Source: Streptomyces cellostaticus
GTDB lineage: Bacteria > Actinomycetota > Actinomycetes > Streptomycetales > Streptomycetaceae
Reading direction: 5' to 3'
Length of the DNA: 42,109 nt
Assembly: GCF_001513965.1 (NCBI RefSeq)
Contig: NZ_KQ948054.1
Span: forward strand, 8,439 to 50,547
The translations under genes were made by a program, and so were the position numbers. Positions 7,299 to 15,859 of this stretch are shown here, one piece after another. Under the pieces are notes generated by a model. That model worked only from the letters and a program-made list of their open reading frames with translations. It made no database searches and was not told where the DNA came from. Positions within the stretch are counted from its first letter, which is position 1; each line of letters begins with the position of its first letter.

Positions 7299-8347
7299 GC
7301 GGTCGTGCTCTCTACGAGGCGCAGGCCGCCGGGCTTGCGCGCGTTGGTGATGGTGGCAGCCCACTGGGCTACGTCGTCGGCGAGATAGGTGACGAGCTTG
7401 AGTAGGTCGTCGTCGGCGTTGGCGGCGACCTTGTCGGCCGGGTACCAGTCGGAGACGAAGGCCGTGAAGCGGCCGACGGCCCGGGCGAAGTCCTGCCGCC
7501 ACTCGGCCAGCAGCAGTTCGTCGCTGGGCCGGTTACCTCCGAGAACTTGGACGAGTTCGCGGAAGACGATCTCCCCCGGCTCGGCGTCCGATGCCTCAGC
7601 ACCTGGGTCGTGCAGGGCGGCTTCCTGCGCGGCCGCCTGGATCAGGGCCGGGTCCTCACGGAGCACAGCGCGGGCAAGGGCGGGTCGCTGCACGAGGTAG
7701 GAGGCGGCGACGGTGCGGGTGGCGTCCTCATCAGCCTTCACCGCGCCGAGGATCGCCTCGCGGACTTCGGGCTGGTGGGCTTCGAACTGGTGGACTGCAG
7801 TGACGACCGCCCTGCGTTCGGACTGTGCACCGGGACGGCGGCTGGGCGGGATCACCTTGCGGACGGCCTTGAGATAGTCGGTCTCGGTGACTTCGAGGAT
7901 GTCGTGCTGCTCGGCGAGTGTCATCAGGCCGAGCAGGACGCCGACCTTCTCCTCGAACTGCTCCTCGTCGAAGTCACCCGGGCCGCTACTGAGGGCGACC
8001 TGATACATGGTGGTGAACGAGACGTACACCGGGGAGTCCAGGACGGGCTGGCGCTGCTGCGGCTTCCATCGGTAGGCCAGCAGACGGCACTTGCGCAGCG
8101 TGTGGGGCGACAGCTTGAGTCGTGCGGTGAGCACATCGAGCTGCGCCTCCGTGGCGTAGCGGGAGCCGGGCTTCGCCGGCGGCCCGAACTTGGCCAGGAG
8201 CCAGTCCCCGACCGCGAAGCGCGTGGCTCGGAACTCCCGGCCCGTGGTCGACCCACGGGTGACGATTCGTTCGAGGCCCTGAACGCCACGCTGGCCCCCT
8301 GCTGGTCGGCGAGGAGGCCAGTGTGGCGCGGGGCACTGACATCGCAT
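7295..8347 (-). CDS. DUF6192-like actinobacterial protein, first gene of the coupled operon
   Basis: About 350 residues from an ATG at 8347 that overlaps the Tn3 transposase stop (TGATG). The pattern of RFAVGDWLLAKF, LSPHTLRKCRLLAYRW, VYVSFTTMYQVAL and a long helical C-terminus with FRELVQVL and DLLKLVTYLADDVAQW resembles the DUF6192 family of mobile-element proteins. These have a KorB/ParB-like helical core and may bind DNA. The first 35 residues are Pro/Arg-rich and could be fused junk, so the true start may be further in or may have been lost when the transposase moved next to it. The next gene starts within its stop codon. Confidence 0.5.
   Translation of the reverse strand: MRCQCPAPHWPPRRPAGGQRGVQGLERIVTRGSTTGREFRATRFAVGDWLLAKFGPPAKPGSRYATEAQLDVLTARLKLSPHTLRKCRLLAYRWKPQQRQPVLDSPVYVSFTTMYQVALSSGPGDFDEEQFEEKVGVLLGLMTLAEQHDILEVTETDYLKAVRKVIPPSRRPGAQSERRAVVTAVHQFEAHQPEVREAILGAVKADEDATRTVAASYLVQRPALARAVLREDPALIQAAAQEAALHDPGAEASDAEPGEIVFRELVQVLGGNRPSDELLLAEWRQDFARAVGRFTAFVSDWYPADKVAANADDDLLKLVTYLADDVAQWAATITNARKPGGLRLVESTTA
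8285..8327. repeat. Long hairpin near the start of the coupled operon
   Basis: Arms at 8285-8296 (GCCACGCTGGCC) and 8316-8327 pair over 12 bp with one mismatch, around a 19-nt loop. It lies in the first codons of the DUF6192-like gene, between the transposase and the operon. It may be a terminator or attenuator, or a relic of a recombination site. Confidence 0.4.
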
Positions 8348-11300
8348 CAGGCCGCGGCGGGCTCCGGCTCGGGGTCCGCTTCCTGCGGGACAGGGTGGGC
8401 GAGCTGGAGGCGGCTGCCCATGTTCAGCCGCACCTCGCCGTAGGGCTGGATGTGCATCCAGAACAGCGGGGTCAGGGCCCGCTTGTCCTCGTCGGTAAGG
8501 ACGTCGGCCCATTCGGGGTCGGCGAGCATGTCCTGGATCATCAGGGTGTTCACGAAGACGAGCGCCGTTTGCAGGAGATGGAGCGCGAGAACGGACAGTT
8601 CTTGCTGGTCACGGCGGTTGGAGGAGAGTTCGCCGCTCTTACCGAAGAAGATGATGTCGTTGGCGCCGTTCCAGCCCTCGACGACGTTGAGGCCCTCCTG
8701 GATCTCGCGCTGGAGGTCGCGGTCGCGCAGGTAGCGGGCGACGAAGATGGTCTTCTGGGCTTTGCCGACTTCCAGCATGGCCTGGTACACGGGGTGGGAG
8801 GCGGTGCGGGTGAAGCGCCGCAGGATGGCCTCGGTGGAGGCGGTGCCGACCCGGATCGCGGTGGCGTACTTGATGAGCTGGTCGTAGTTGTTCTCGATGA
8901 CGTCCCAGCGGATCGGGCGGGTCATCGCGTCGGCAAGGTTGTCGTAGGTGTCCTCGTCCTCGCGGCCGGGCCGGTAGAGCTTGACCTTGTTGATCTGCTT
9001 GATGCGGGGCAGCAGGTCGTAGCCCAGGAGCCTCGTCAGCCCGAAGCCGATTTCCGACTGGCCGTGCGAGTCGACGTAGTTGCCCTCGGCCTTCATGGCG
9101 GTGGCGTGCCGCATCATCCCCTCGATCGCGGCGGCGACCTCGGAGGCGGTGCAGTTGAGAAGCTGGCTGTGAATGGCCATCGACCCTTTCTCGATGTGCC
9201 AGTACACGAGGACTCCGCGGCCCCCGTAGCGGGAGTGCCACTCGGTGAAGATGTTGCGGTCCCAGGCTTTGAAGTGCGTGGAGTCGGAGGCGACGGTGGT
9301 GGTGCCCTGGCCCCAGACGGTTTCCTGGCGGGCGGCGAAGGTGGCATTGGCGATCTCGACGCCGGCGGCCTTGAGGCCGACGGCGGTCAGGTAGCGGCGG
9401 GCGGTGTAGCGCAGTTCCTCCTCGCTGTGCCCGTGCTCGCCGGCCGCGACCGAGCTGATCCCCGAGTTCGTGCCGTACGCGTACGCGATCAGGAGCAGGC
9501 GTTCGAGGAGTTTCACCTCGTCGATGGCTTCGCGGGTGCCGACCGGGGCCAGGGCCTTGAGCATCCCGGTGCGCAGGGCGGCTTCTTTCAGGATGTCGAT
9601 GAGGGCGATGGTGCCCCACTTCTTGCGGATCGCCTTCTTGAGGCGGCGCAGGTTCTTCGGCTCTTTCTGCGGCTCGGGCTCGGTGAGCTTGATCGCACCG
9701 TTGCGGTGCTTGCCGCTGATCGTCACCCACGGCAGCTTCGGCAGTTTCGTGTCCAGGGCGCCGAGTGCCTCGCGCATCTCGCGCTGGAGCTGGGCGGTGA
9801 ACACCTTCGCCTCGCGCGGCTTGTTCAACTTCTCGTAGTACTCCGCGCGGCGGGTCTCGAAGTCGTCGGGGGAGATCGTCGTCGGGGTTGCGCCACTTGT
9901 CGGCGCCGACTACCCAGATCTCCTTGCAGCGCAGCCGGTCACGCAGGGTCTGGAAGACGCACGCCTCGTACACGGTGCGCATGACGCGCTGGGTCCCCTT
10001 GTCGGAGGTGTGGAGGGCGAACTCCATCCAGTCCTTGCGGACCACGCCTTGCAGCGGGACGGTCTCGCCGAGCGGCAGGTAGGTGGTGGAGGAGTCCTTG
10101 CCGCTCGATGAGGGCCAGGGCCTCGATGACGGGCTTGTGCCGGTCGTTGGAGGAGCGGAAGTCGAGTACCTCCAGCAGTTTCATCAGCCCGGCGCGGTAG
10201 TGGTTGCTGTAGGAGGACTTGAACACCTCCCGCTTGGAGCGGGCGAAGGCGGCGTTGGTCGCCTTCATCTCGGCGACCAGGTCCTTGAGCGTCTTCTCCC
10301 CGCCGGCCGCCGGATAGACCACCTCGCGCACCGATCCCTCGGGGGCGCCGAGCGAGGCCGCAGCGATCCGCCCGAGCAGCCCCGCCTTGCCCCTCACCTT
10401 GGTGAACTCGGCGACGAACGCCTCGGTCACCTTCTTCTCCGCCCGCGCGTTGATGCGGTGCACGGTGGAGTTCAGCAGCTCCACCAGGGTGTCGGTGATC
10501 TCCCGCTGCCGCTGGAACAGCAGGGCGGCGAGCAGAACGTGCCGCACCTCGGGGGCGAAGCGGCGCAGGTGGCTGGGCGAGGAGGCCGATGCTCTGGCCC
10601 GCCAGGCGTTGATGACCTGTACGCCGATCCCGGTGAACACCTTCTCCGGGATGCCGACGGCACGGACCTGCTTGAGCTTGGATATCTCGTCCAGCAGCGA
10701 GTTGAGGCTGACGTTGCCCGGATGGGCCTTGATGTCCGCGAGCACCGATTCCACGTCGTCTTCGTCGTCCTGCGCGGTCGCGTCATCCTGGGCGGGGCCG
10801 TCGCCTGTCAGGTCGGTGAAGACCAGCGCGTCCAGGCGGCGGGTGCAGCCTTCCGCCCGCGCCAGGCGCGCGGCGGCCTCGGCGACGGCGCGTTCGTCGG
10901 CCTGGTGCAGTGCGGAGCGGATGATCGTGTCGACCTGGACCGCGGTCGGCGGCTCGATTAGGTCCGCGCGCATCTGCCGCAGCAGCTCGGCCCGCACCTG
11001 TTCCTCGCGGCGTTCGTCGTGCCAGATCACGTCCACCAGGTGCGAGACGAGCTTGACCAGGTCGGTCTTGGTGCACTCGTGCCAGCCGGTCAGATCCCGC
11101 AGCTCGCTGCGGTGCCGCTTGGCCGCGCGGGAGGTGAAGTCGTAGAAGGCCAGCTCGGACGCGGCGACGCCGGCCTGCTTGGCGACGTGCTCGACCGCGT
11201 CGGGCGGCAGCTCCAGGCGCATCCGGGGGAAACCGGCCGCGCCAGGTCAAGAACTTGAGCTGAACGGCGAAGCCCAGCCTCGTGGCGCCGGTCTTGTTCC

Positions 11301-11373
11301 GTAACCAGGCCGCCTCGTCGCCGGACAGGGTGAAGTGGTCCACCACCCCGTCCAGACCCAGATCCCGCCCCAC
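8347..11373 (-). pseudogene. tnpA: Tn3-family transposase broken by three frameshifts
   Basis: Four consecutive reading-frame pieces together give a nearly full-length Tn3-type transposase of about 1,000 residues. The N-terminus has DHFTLSGDEAAWLRNKTGATRLGFAVQLKFLTW (DUF4158-like). The C-terminal DDE_Tnp_Tn3 domain is intact, with Asp in VASDSTHF and VDSHGQSE and Glu in NVVEGWNG. Breaks lie at 11225-11229 (C run one base too long), about 10099-10101 (probably two bases lost) and 9868-9872 (C run one base too long). A TGA lies two codons before the GTG at 11373. I found no 38-bp Tn3 terminal repeats. The family moves by replicative transposition. This copy is inactive as sequenced. Confidence 0.88.
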
Positions 11374-11500
11374 TGCTCAGCCCCTTCCGCACGCCCCTGC
11401 GATCACCCGTCGGGCCGGACGGTAGAGCCGCCGTCGTACGGCGGGCGCGGAAATCCGAGAACCAGCCCGGTGCGGTGGTCGGACCTGATAGCACGCCGCC

Positions 11501-11640
11501 GTGCTGCGGACCATCCGCTACCTGGATGCCGCGCGGTCTCCGCGCTGAGGGCGATGCCCGCCTCCCAGCACGAGCACGACGTGCTGGACGAGGACGTGGC
11601 CCGGCTCTCCCCGCTGGAGCACGCGAACCTGCCGATATCC
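11501..11640 (+). pseudogene. C-terminal remnant of a second Tn3-family transposase
   Basis: On the plus strand, LRTIRYLDAA in one frame and LRAMPASQHEHDVLDEDVARLSPLEHANL in another match the conserved end of Tn3 transposases (usually RYLDAAV...DEDVARLSPL.H.HLN..GRYSF). A two-base insertion near 11528-11534 separates the frames, and the final GRYSF motif is gone. It lies head-on to the other transposase and is not its missing end, because that gene has its own C-terminus. Confidence 0.7.
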
Positions 11641-11678
11641 CGCTCTAACTTCGCCGACTCTCGGAGGCGAGAAGTAAC

Positions 11679-12449
11679 TCACTCTCCGCGGATCGCACCC
11701 ACACCCTCCATAACCTGCCCGATACCCAAAGTCGCCGACGAGAGTGCTCCCCATGACCGCGTCTCCGGTGAGACCTCGAAGGGGATCAGCCCGGCACCCA
11801 GCCCAATGTCAGCAATCGAGATGGCACTGCCAGCGACAACCTTGCCAAGTCCCGTCCACCATTTACGCTTCCGTTTCTGGAGCGGCGGTTCTTCCTCGTC
11901 AGATCGAGCCGCTGCACGGTGTTCCTGGCGGGCCTGGTCGAGACGTTCCTGCAGATCTCGGAGTTGTTGACTGACAGAGACCTCGTTGAGGTAAGCAGGC
12001 CGCTTTTGGCTAAAGATCTTGAGAGCGCAGATCAAGGCTGGCAAGTGTGCACCAACCCGTGGAAAACCGAGCGTAGAGAGCATGTCCGCCTCGATACTTG
12101 GCAGGTGGTCGGCGCGGAGGCCCGAAGCAAGGTCAGTGAAGTATTCGTCCATGACCTCCATCAGCCCAGCGTCCTCAGCCAAGCGGTTCTGGAAGCGGAC
12201 ACCATGGCTGGCGTGCTCGATGATTTCCGTCAGCGCATCGAGCGTGAACGTCTCGTAGATGTCCTCGTCCCGCGGCATGGCGTCGTGGATATAGTTCAAC
12301 GCCTGGTGAGCCTCACGCAACTGGTCGAGCGTCCAGCCAATCTCATCCTCGAAGTGATGCCGGAGTCTGCGCCGAGTTATCGGAAGGCGTCGTTCAAGGT
12401 ATTCCTCGGCGAGGTACCGGAGGAAGGCATCAAACTCGTCGTTCGTCAC
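11679..12449 (-). CDS. Hypothetical protein with C-terminal hydrophobic segment
   Basis: A 256-residue protein. Residues 1-170 are acidic and helical (MTNDEFDAFLRYLAEEYLERRLPITRRRLRHHFEDEIGW at the start). A coiled-coil stretch (VSVSQQLRDLQERLDQARQEHRAAARSDEEE) and a basic patch (LQKRKRKWW) follow. A Gly-rich hydrophobic region (VVAGSAISIADIGLGAGLIPF) could be one membrane segment or a glycine zipper. I do not recognise the family. The layout, a soluble sensor-like domain plus a possible membrane-disrupting tail, resembles some toxin or abortive-infection proteins, but this is only an inference. Confidence 0.55.
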   Translation of the reverse strand: MTNDEFDAFLRYLAEEYLERRLPITRRRLRHHFEDEIGWTLDQLREAHQALNYIHDAMPRDEDIYETFTLDALTEIIEHASHGVRFQNRLAEDAGLMEVMDEYFTDLASGLRADHLPSIEADMLSTLGFPRVGAHLPALICALKIFSQKRPAYLNEVSVSQQLRDLQERLDQARQEHRAAARSDEEEPPLQKRKRKWWTGLGKVVAGSAISIADIGLGAGLIPFEVSPETRSWGALSSATLGIGQVMEGVGAIRGE

Positions 12450-12796
12450 CCAGCATCCCTTCTCGGCTCGCCGCCTCCAGTTCGCCGGGGAGGTTGTCGG
12501 CTGAGAGTCATCGCCAACGGATCGTCCTTCAGAAGCACCTCATGGTGCACACGAACCGACTTCGGAGCCCGGCAGGGACACACCGTGAGACCACGTTTAT
12601 CTCGGACTCGGATCGCCTGTAGGCCATGTGGGAAATCGAGGCATTCCGCTACTTGCCTCATGACTATCCGAGGGTCGTGAGGCAAGTCGGCCACGACCGT
12701 TTGGGCTGGCCGGGGCTGGCCTCCGCTATACGCCGCCAGCCTGATGGCCTGGCAGGTCATCCCCGTGATCTGAACGGCCTGGTCTACGGTGGCACC
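12450..12796. other. Divergent intergenic region with no supported gene
   Basis: Frames here are open on both strands only because of GC bias. No motif, hairpin or clear promoter was recognised. It probably holds the promoters of the two divergent genes at 12449 and 12797. Confidence 0.5.
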
Positions 12797-13933
12797 ATGA
12801 CGATGCTGACCTGCATTGTGGACAGCGTCGGGCTCGTCCTCACGGCAGGCCTGCCCCCTCAGCCTCCCGGCCAGGGAACGCCATCGACCAGCCCCTGGTG
12901 GGCACCCCTGGTCGGCGGTCTTGGAGGCGCGCTGATTGGTGGTGCGATCGCGGCGCTGGCGGCCTGGTTCTCTGCCAGACAACTTCGCCAGAGCGCCCAG
13001 GAAGAATTGGGACATGAGCGCGTTCGGCTGCTGAATGAGCGATTCGCGACGGCCGCCGGGTTGCTCGGGCACGAGGAGCCCGCCTGTCAACTGGCTGGCA
13101 TCCACGCAATGGCCGGACTGGCCGACGACTGGATTGAACGCCGACAGACCTGTATCGACGTGCTGAGCGCTTTCCTTCGCATGCCCTACACGACTGAAGC
13201 AACCACTTCACCGCCGACGGCGGAGCACTTGACGTGGCAGGCCAACCGCGAGGTCCGCCACACGGTGATCCGCGCCATCCGTGATCATCTGCAGGATGGG
13301 CTTAGCGGGTCCGGAACCTCGTGGGAGGGCTACGACTTCGACTTCACTGGTGCGGTCTTCGACGGCGGCAGCTTCTCCGGTGCCCGCTTCTCTGGCGGCA
13401 CGGTGAGTTTCTCAGGTGCCACGTTCTCCGGCGGCACAGTGGACCTCTCCGCCACGTTCTCTGGTAGTGAGGTGGACTTCACCGGGGCCCGGTTCACCGG
13501 CGGCGAGGTGGACTTTCGGGACGCCACCTTCTCCGGCGGCAAAGTGGACTTCCGGAACGCCGAGTTCAGCGACGGCGAGGTGGATTTCGGCGCCACGTTC
13601 TCCGGCGGCACAGTGAACTTCTCCGCCACGTTCTCTGGTAGTGAGGTAGACTTCACCGGGGCCCGGTTCGCTGGCAGCACGGTTTACTTCTCGGGTGCCA
13701 CGTTTTCCGGCGGCAAGGTGGACTTCTCCGCCACGTTCTCCGGCGGCGCGGTGGAGTTCTCGGAGGCTCGGTTCACTGGCAGCAGGGTGGACTTTTGCCT
13801 TGCACAGTTCAGTGGCGGCACGGTCGATCTACGACGACCCCGGGCATGGTGGCCGAGGCCTCCGGAGTTTGATGATGTTGTAGGTGAGTCCCCGCCGGTA
13901 GGCCTGCGCCTGCCGCACAGGGGGGGAGCGTAA
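12797..13933 (+). CDS. Membrane-anchored pentapeptide-like repeat protein
   Basis: About 378 residues from the ATG at 12797. A membrane segment (PLVGGLGGALIGGAIAALAAWF) is followed by a charged helix and a conserved region (AGIHAMAGLADDWIERRQTCIDVLSAFLRMPY). That region is shared with the pentapeptide protein at 15860 (GGIYALQRIMKDS...VVDVLSAYIR). The C-terminal 180 residues are 10-11-residue repeats of the type F-S-G-G-x-V-D-F-S/T-G-A, which should form a right-handed beta-helix. The DNA repeats are also similar (13448-13494 and 13621-13667 are almost identical). The last 30 residues (RRPRAWWPRPPEFDD...) no longer follow the repeat. The start was set where hydrophobic sequence begins. The role is unknown. 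Confidence 0.75.
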   Translation: MTMLTCIVDSVGLVLTAGLPPQPPGQGTPSTSPWWAPLVGGLGGALIGGAIAALAAWFSARQLRQSAQEELGHERVRLLNERFATAAGLLGHEEPACQLAGIHAMAGLADDWIERRQTCIDVLSAFLRMPYTTEATTSPPTAEHLTWQANREVRHTVIRAIRDHLQDGLSGSGTSWEGYDFDFTGAVFDGGSFSGARFSGGTVSFSGATFSGGTVDLSATFSGSEVDFTGARFTGGEVDFRDATFSGGKVDFRNAEFSDGEVDFGATFSGGTVNFSATFSGSEVDFTGARFAGSTVYFSGATFSGGKVDFSATFSGGAVEFSEARFTGSRVDFCLAQFSGGTVDLRRPRAWWPRPPEFDDVVGESPPVGLRLPHRGGA

Positions 13934-14112
13934 CGAGCCGGATGAACCGGTATGACTGCGCGACAGCCTCACGGTTCGCGTTCGCAGAAATGAGTAGTTC
14001 TGAGAGATCAGGGACCCCCATCGGACCGCGCCCGATTTGCCCGCGATCTCCGTTCTCATAACTTCTCGCAAAACAGCTTTCGCACAATGCGCCTCACGGT
14101 AGGTTCTGCGAC

Positions 14113-15021
14113 ATGCCTCAGCTCGCCGAACCGGCAGTCGCTGTCGAACAGTTCGACTGCCCCACTTGTGAAGTGCCCGCCGGAAGCACCTGCCGCACGC
14201 GCGGTGGAAAGGTCGCCCCGAAGTACCACACCCCGCGCTTCATGCTGGTGCCCCAGCTCCGCGCCGAGCTGGAGGTGAAGACCCCCGCTGACCGTGGCCC
14301 CGGCCACGTGAGGGAGGTGGGCTCGGCCGTCGACGCCGTCGCGCCGGAGGCCACCACGAAGCCCACGAGGGTGGGTTACGCCCGTTGCAGTACCGCCCAG
14401 CAGGAGCTCCAGAGCCAGCTCGACGCCCTGGTGGAAGCCGGGTGTGACCCGGTCTTCTCGGAGAAGATCAGCACCCGCATCAAGGTGCGGCCGGAATTCG
14501 TCAAGGCGATGGACTTCGCCCGCACCATCAAGAAGGCCGTCCCTCACCAGCGGGTGATCTTCACGGTGCACGAGATGAAGCGGCTGGGACGCGGCGCCGC
14601 CGAGCTCCTGGCCATCGCCGAGGACCTGCGCCACCATGACATCCAGCTCGAACTCCTCACCGGCCCCCTCCAAGGGGTCTACGACCCGTCCGGGCACGGC
14701 GCCGCCCTGTTCGCGTTCTTCGCCGGCATGGCGGAATCCGAGCGCGAGTACATCCGGGAGAAGTCCCTTGAAGGCCAGGCGTCCGCCCGCGAGCGCGGCC
14801 GTCACGGCGGGCGGCCCAAGGTCATCGACGACGACATGGCCAACTATGCCCGCAGCCTGCGCGCCAACGGCGTGCCCGTACCGCAGATCGCCCAGAAGCT
14901 CGTCATCACCGCCGGCAAGAACAAGGGCCAGCGCCCCTCGGTCGCCACGGTCTACCGCATCCTTGCTGAGGACGAACAGCCAGTGAATGCCCCGGAGAAT
15001 CAGACGGGATCACGGTCATGA
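14113..15021 (+). CDS. Serine recombinase (resolvase/invertase) with zinc-finger-like N-terminus
   Basis: A 302-residue protein. Residues 14-42 form a phage-type zinc finger (CPTC...CRTRGG...H, candidate ligands C16, C19, C27, H39). The resolvase catalytic domain begins near residue 86 with VGYARCSTAQQ (nucleophile S93). It continues with VIFTVHEMKRLGRGAAEL, the LTGPLQGVYDPSG and FAFFAGMAESEREYIREKSLEG motifs, and ends in GGRPKVIDDD plus an HTH for DNA binding. All core motifs are present. It may be the resolvase once linked to the Tn3 transposase, or a separate element's recombinase. The next gene starts within its stop codon (ATGA). Confidence 0.9.
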   Translation: MPQLAEPAVAVEQFDCPTCEVPAGSTCRTRGGKVAPKYHTPRFMLVPQLRAELEVKTPADRGPGHVREVGSAVDAVAPEATTKPTRVGYARCSTAQQELQSQLDALVEAGCDPVFSEKISTRIKVRPEFVKAMDFARTIKKAVPHQRVIFTVHEMKRLGRGAAELLAIAEDLRHHDIQLELLTGPLQGVYDPSGHGAALFAFFAGMAESEREYIREKSLEGQASARERGRHGGRPKVIDDDMANYARSLRANGVPVPQIAQKLVITAGKNKGQRPSVATVYRILAEDEQPVNAPENQTGSRS

Positions 15022-15632
15022 CCATTGAGGGCGTCGCGGCTGTCGCGACCGTCGCCATCACAGCGGTGGGCCTTCCGGCCGTCTACTGGCAGGCCCGCGC
15101 CGCAGGCCGGGCGGCCCGCAGCCCTGTTGCCGCAGCCGGAGTCACCGCCCGCGCCCAGCACGCTCAGGATCGCCGGACCGCTCAGCGTGCCGCCTTCCTC
15201 GAACTGCTCGCCGCCGTGAGGACCCTCCGCGACGCCGACGCCCGGGCCCGTGACGCTGCCCTGTTCTGCCACCTGGTCAGGAATCGCGACAACGAGAGCG
15301 GCGCCCGCCGTACTGAGGCCGAGGAGGAGCGTTCCCAGGCCATCGACGCGGTCGCGGAAGCGTACGACGCTCTGCACAAGGCGGCAGCCTTGGTCACGCT
15401 CGAAGGCCCTGACGAACTGCTCGGCTTCCTTGACTCCCTGACCAGGATCGGCCGATCGCTCATCTACGTCTGCCAGATCGTGCCGCCGGATGCCGTGAAC
15501 GAACGAGTACTGGTGGCAGAGGGCGAAGCGGTGCCTCCGGCCCGGGTTCGGGAGATGTACGACGAGGCCGAGCGCGCGTTCGTCACCGCCGCTCGCCGAT
15601 ATCTCAACGGCGATCCACCCGGCCTTGCCTGA
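15018..15632 (+). CDS. Membrane-anchored coiled-coil hypothetical protein
   Basis: A 204-residue protein. An N-terminal hydrophobic segment (EGVAAVATVAITAVGLPAVYWQ) is followed by Ala/Arg/Glu-rich helices (RTLRDADARARDAALFCHLVRN, EEERSQAIDAVAEAYDALHKAAALV). This pattern of one membrane anchor plus a long helical bundle is common among small Streptomyces proteins near phage-like or defence genes. Its ATG overlaps the TGA of the serine recombinase, so the two are translationally coupled. No catalytic motif is visible and no function is assigned. Confidence 0.65.
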   Translation: MTIEGVAAVATVAITAVGLPAVYWQARAAGRAARSPVAAAGVTARAQHAQDRRTAQRAAFLELLAAVRTLRDADARARDAALFCHLVRNRDNESGARRTEAEEERSQAIDAVAEAYDALHKAAALVTLEGPDELLGFLDSLTRIGRSLIYVCQIVPPDAVNERVLVAEGEAVPPARVREMYDEAERAFVTAARRYLNGDPPGLA

Positions 15633-15710
15633 CGATCGGCCAGGTGCGCAAACCGGCCCGATGGCCTTCGATCTGAAAGCTACTGGCGAGTTACTTGTCA
15701 CCTGGTTCGG

Positions 15711-15845
15711 CGTTCGTTAACGGCACGACGGCCGTGGGTTCAGCGTGACTGAGGGACTTTCACCGGGAACCCACGGCGTTTTCAGCAGGCGGGCTCGAAA
15801 TTGCCGTGGGTTCGGCGCCGCTGAATCGGCAGCATACTCATTCAC
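15711..15845. repeat. 135-bp direct repeat, copy 1
   Basis: It matches the copy at 17238-17372 across 135 bp with scattered substitutions and no net length change. Inside, GCCGTGGGTTC (15731-15741) pairs with its perfect reverse complement at 15767-15777, and the same 11-mer recurs directly at 15803-15813. This looks like a protein-binding or recombination site, probably for the neighbouring tyrosine recombinases. Confidence 0.8.
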
Positions 15846-15859
15846 CTGCGGCCGGCCGT

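Noticed and set aside
8285..8327. Hairpin considered as a Tn3 terminal inverted repeat
   Set aside because: It lacks the GGGG-type start and no partner was found at the other end.
8323..9984. 553-codon plus-strand frame across the Tn3 transposase
   Set aside because: The protein is Gly/Val/Asp-rich low complexity and lies opposite a clear transposase with catalytic residues.
10083..11145. Plus-strand frames opposite the Tn3 N-terminal part
   Set aside because: Mirror composition of the transposase, no motifs or ribosome sites.
12446..13105. 219-codon minus-strand frame
   Set aside because: Opposite the membrane anchor of the pentapeptide-like protein; no recognisable features.
13330..13680. 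Repetitive minus-strand frame (Pro/Glu/Val-rich)
   Set aside because: It is the antisense image of the repeat units of the gene at 12797-13933.
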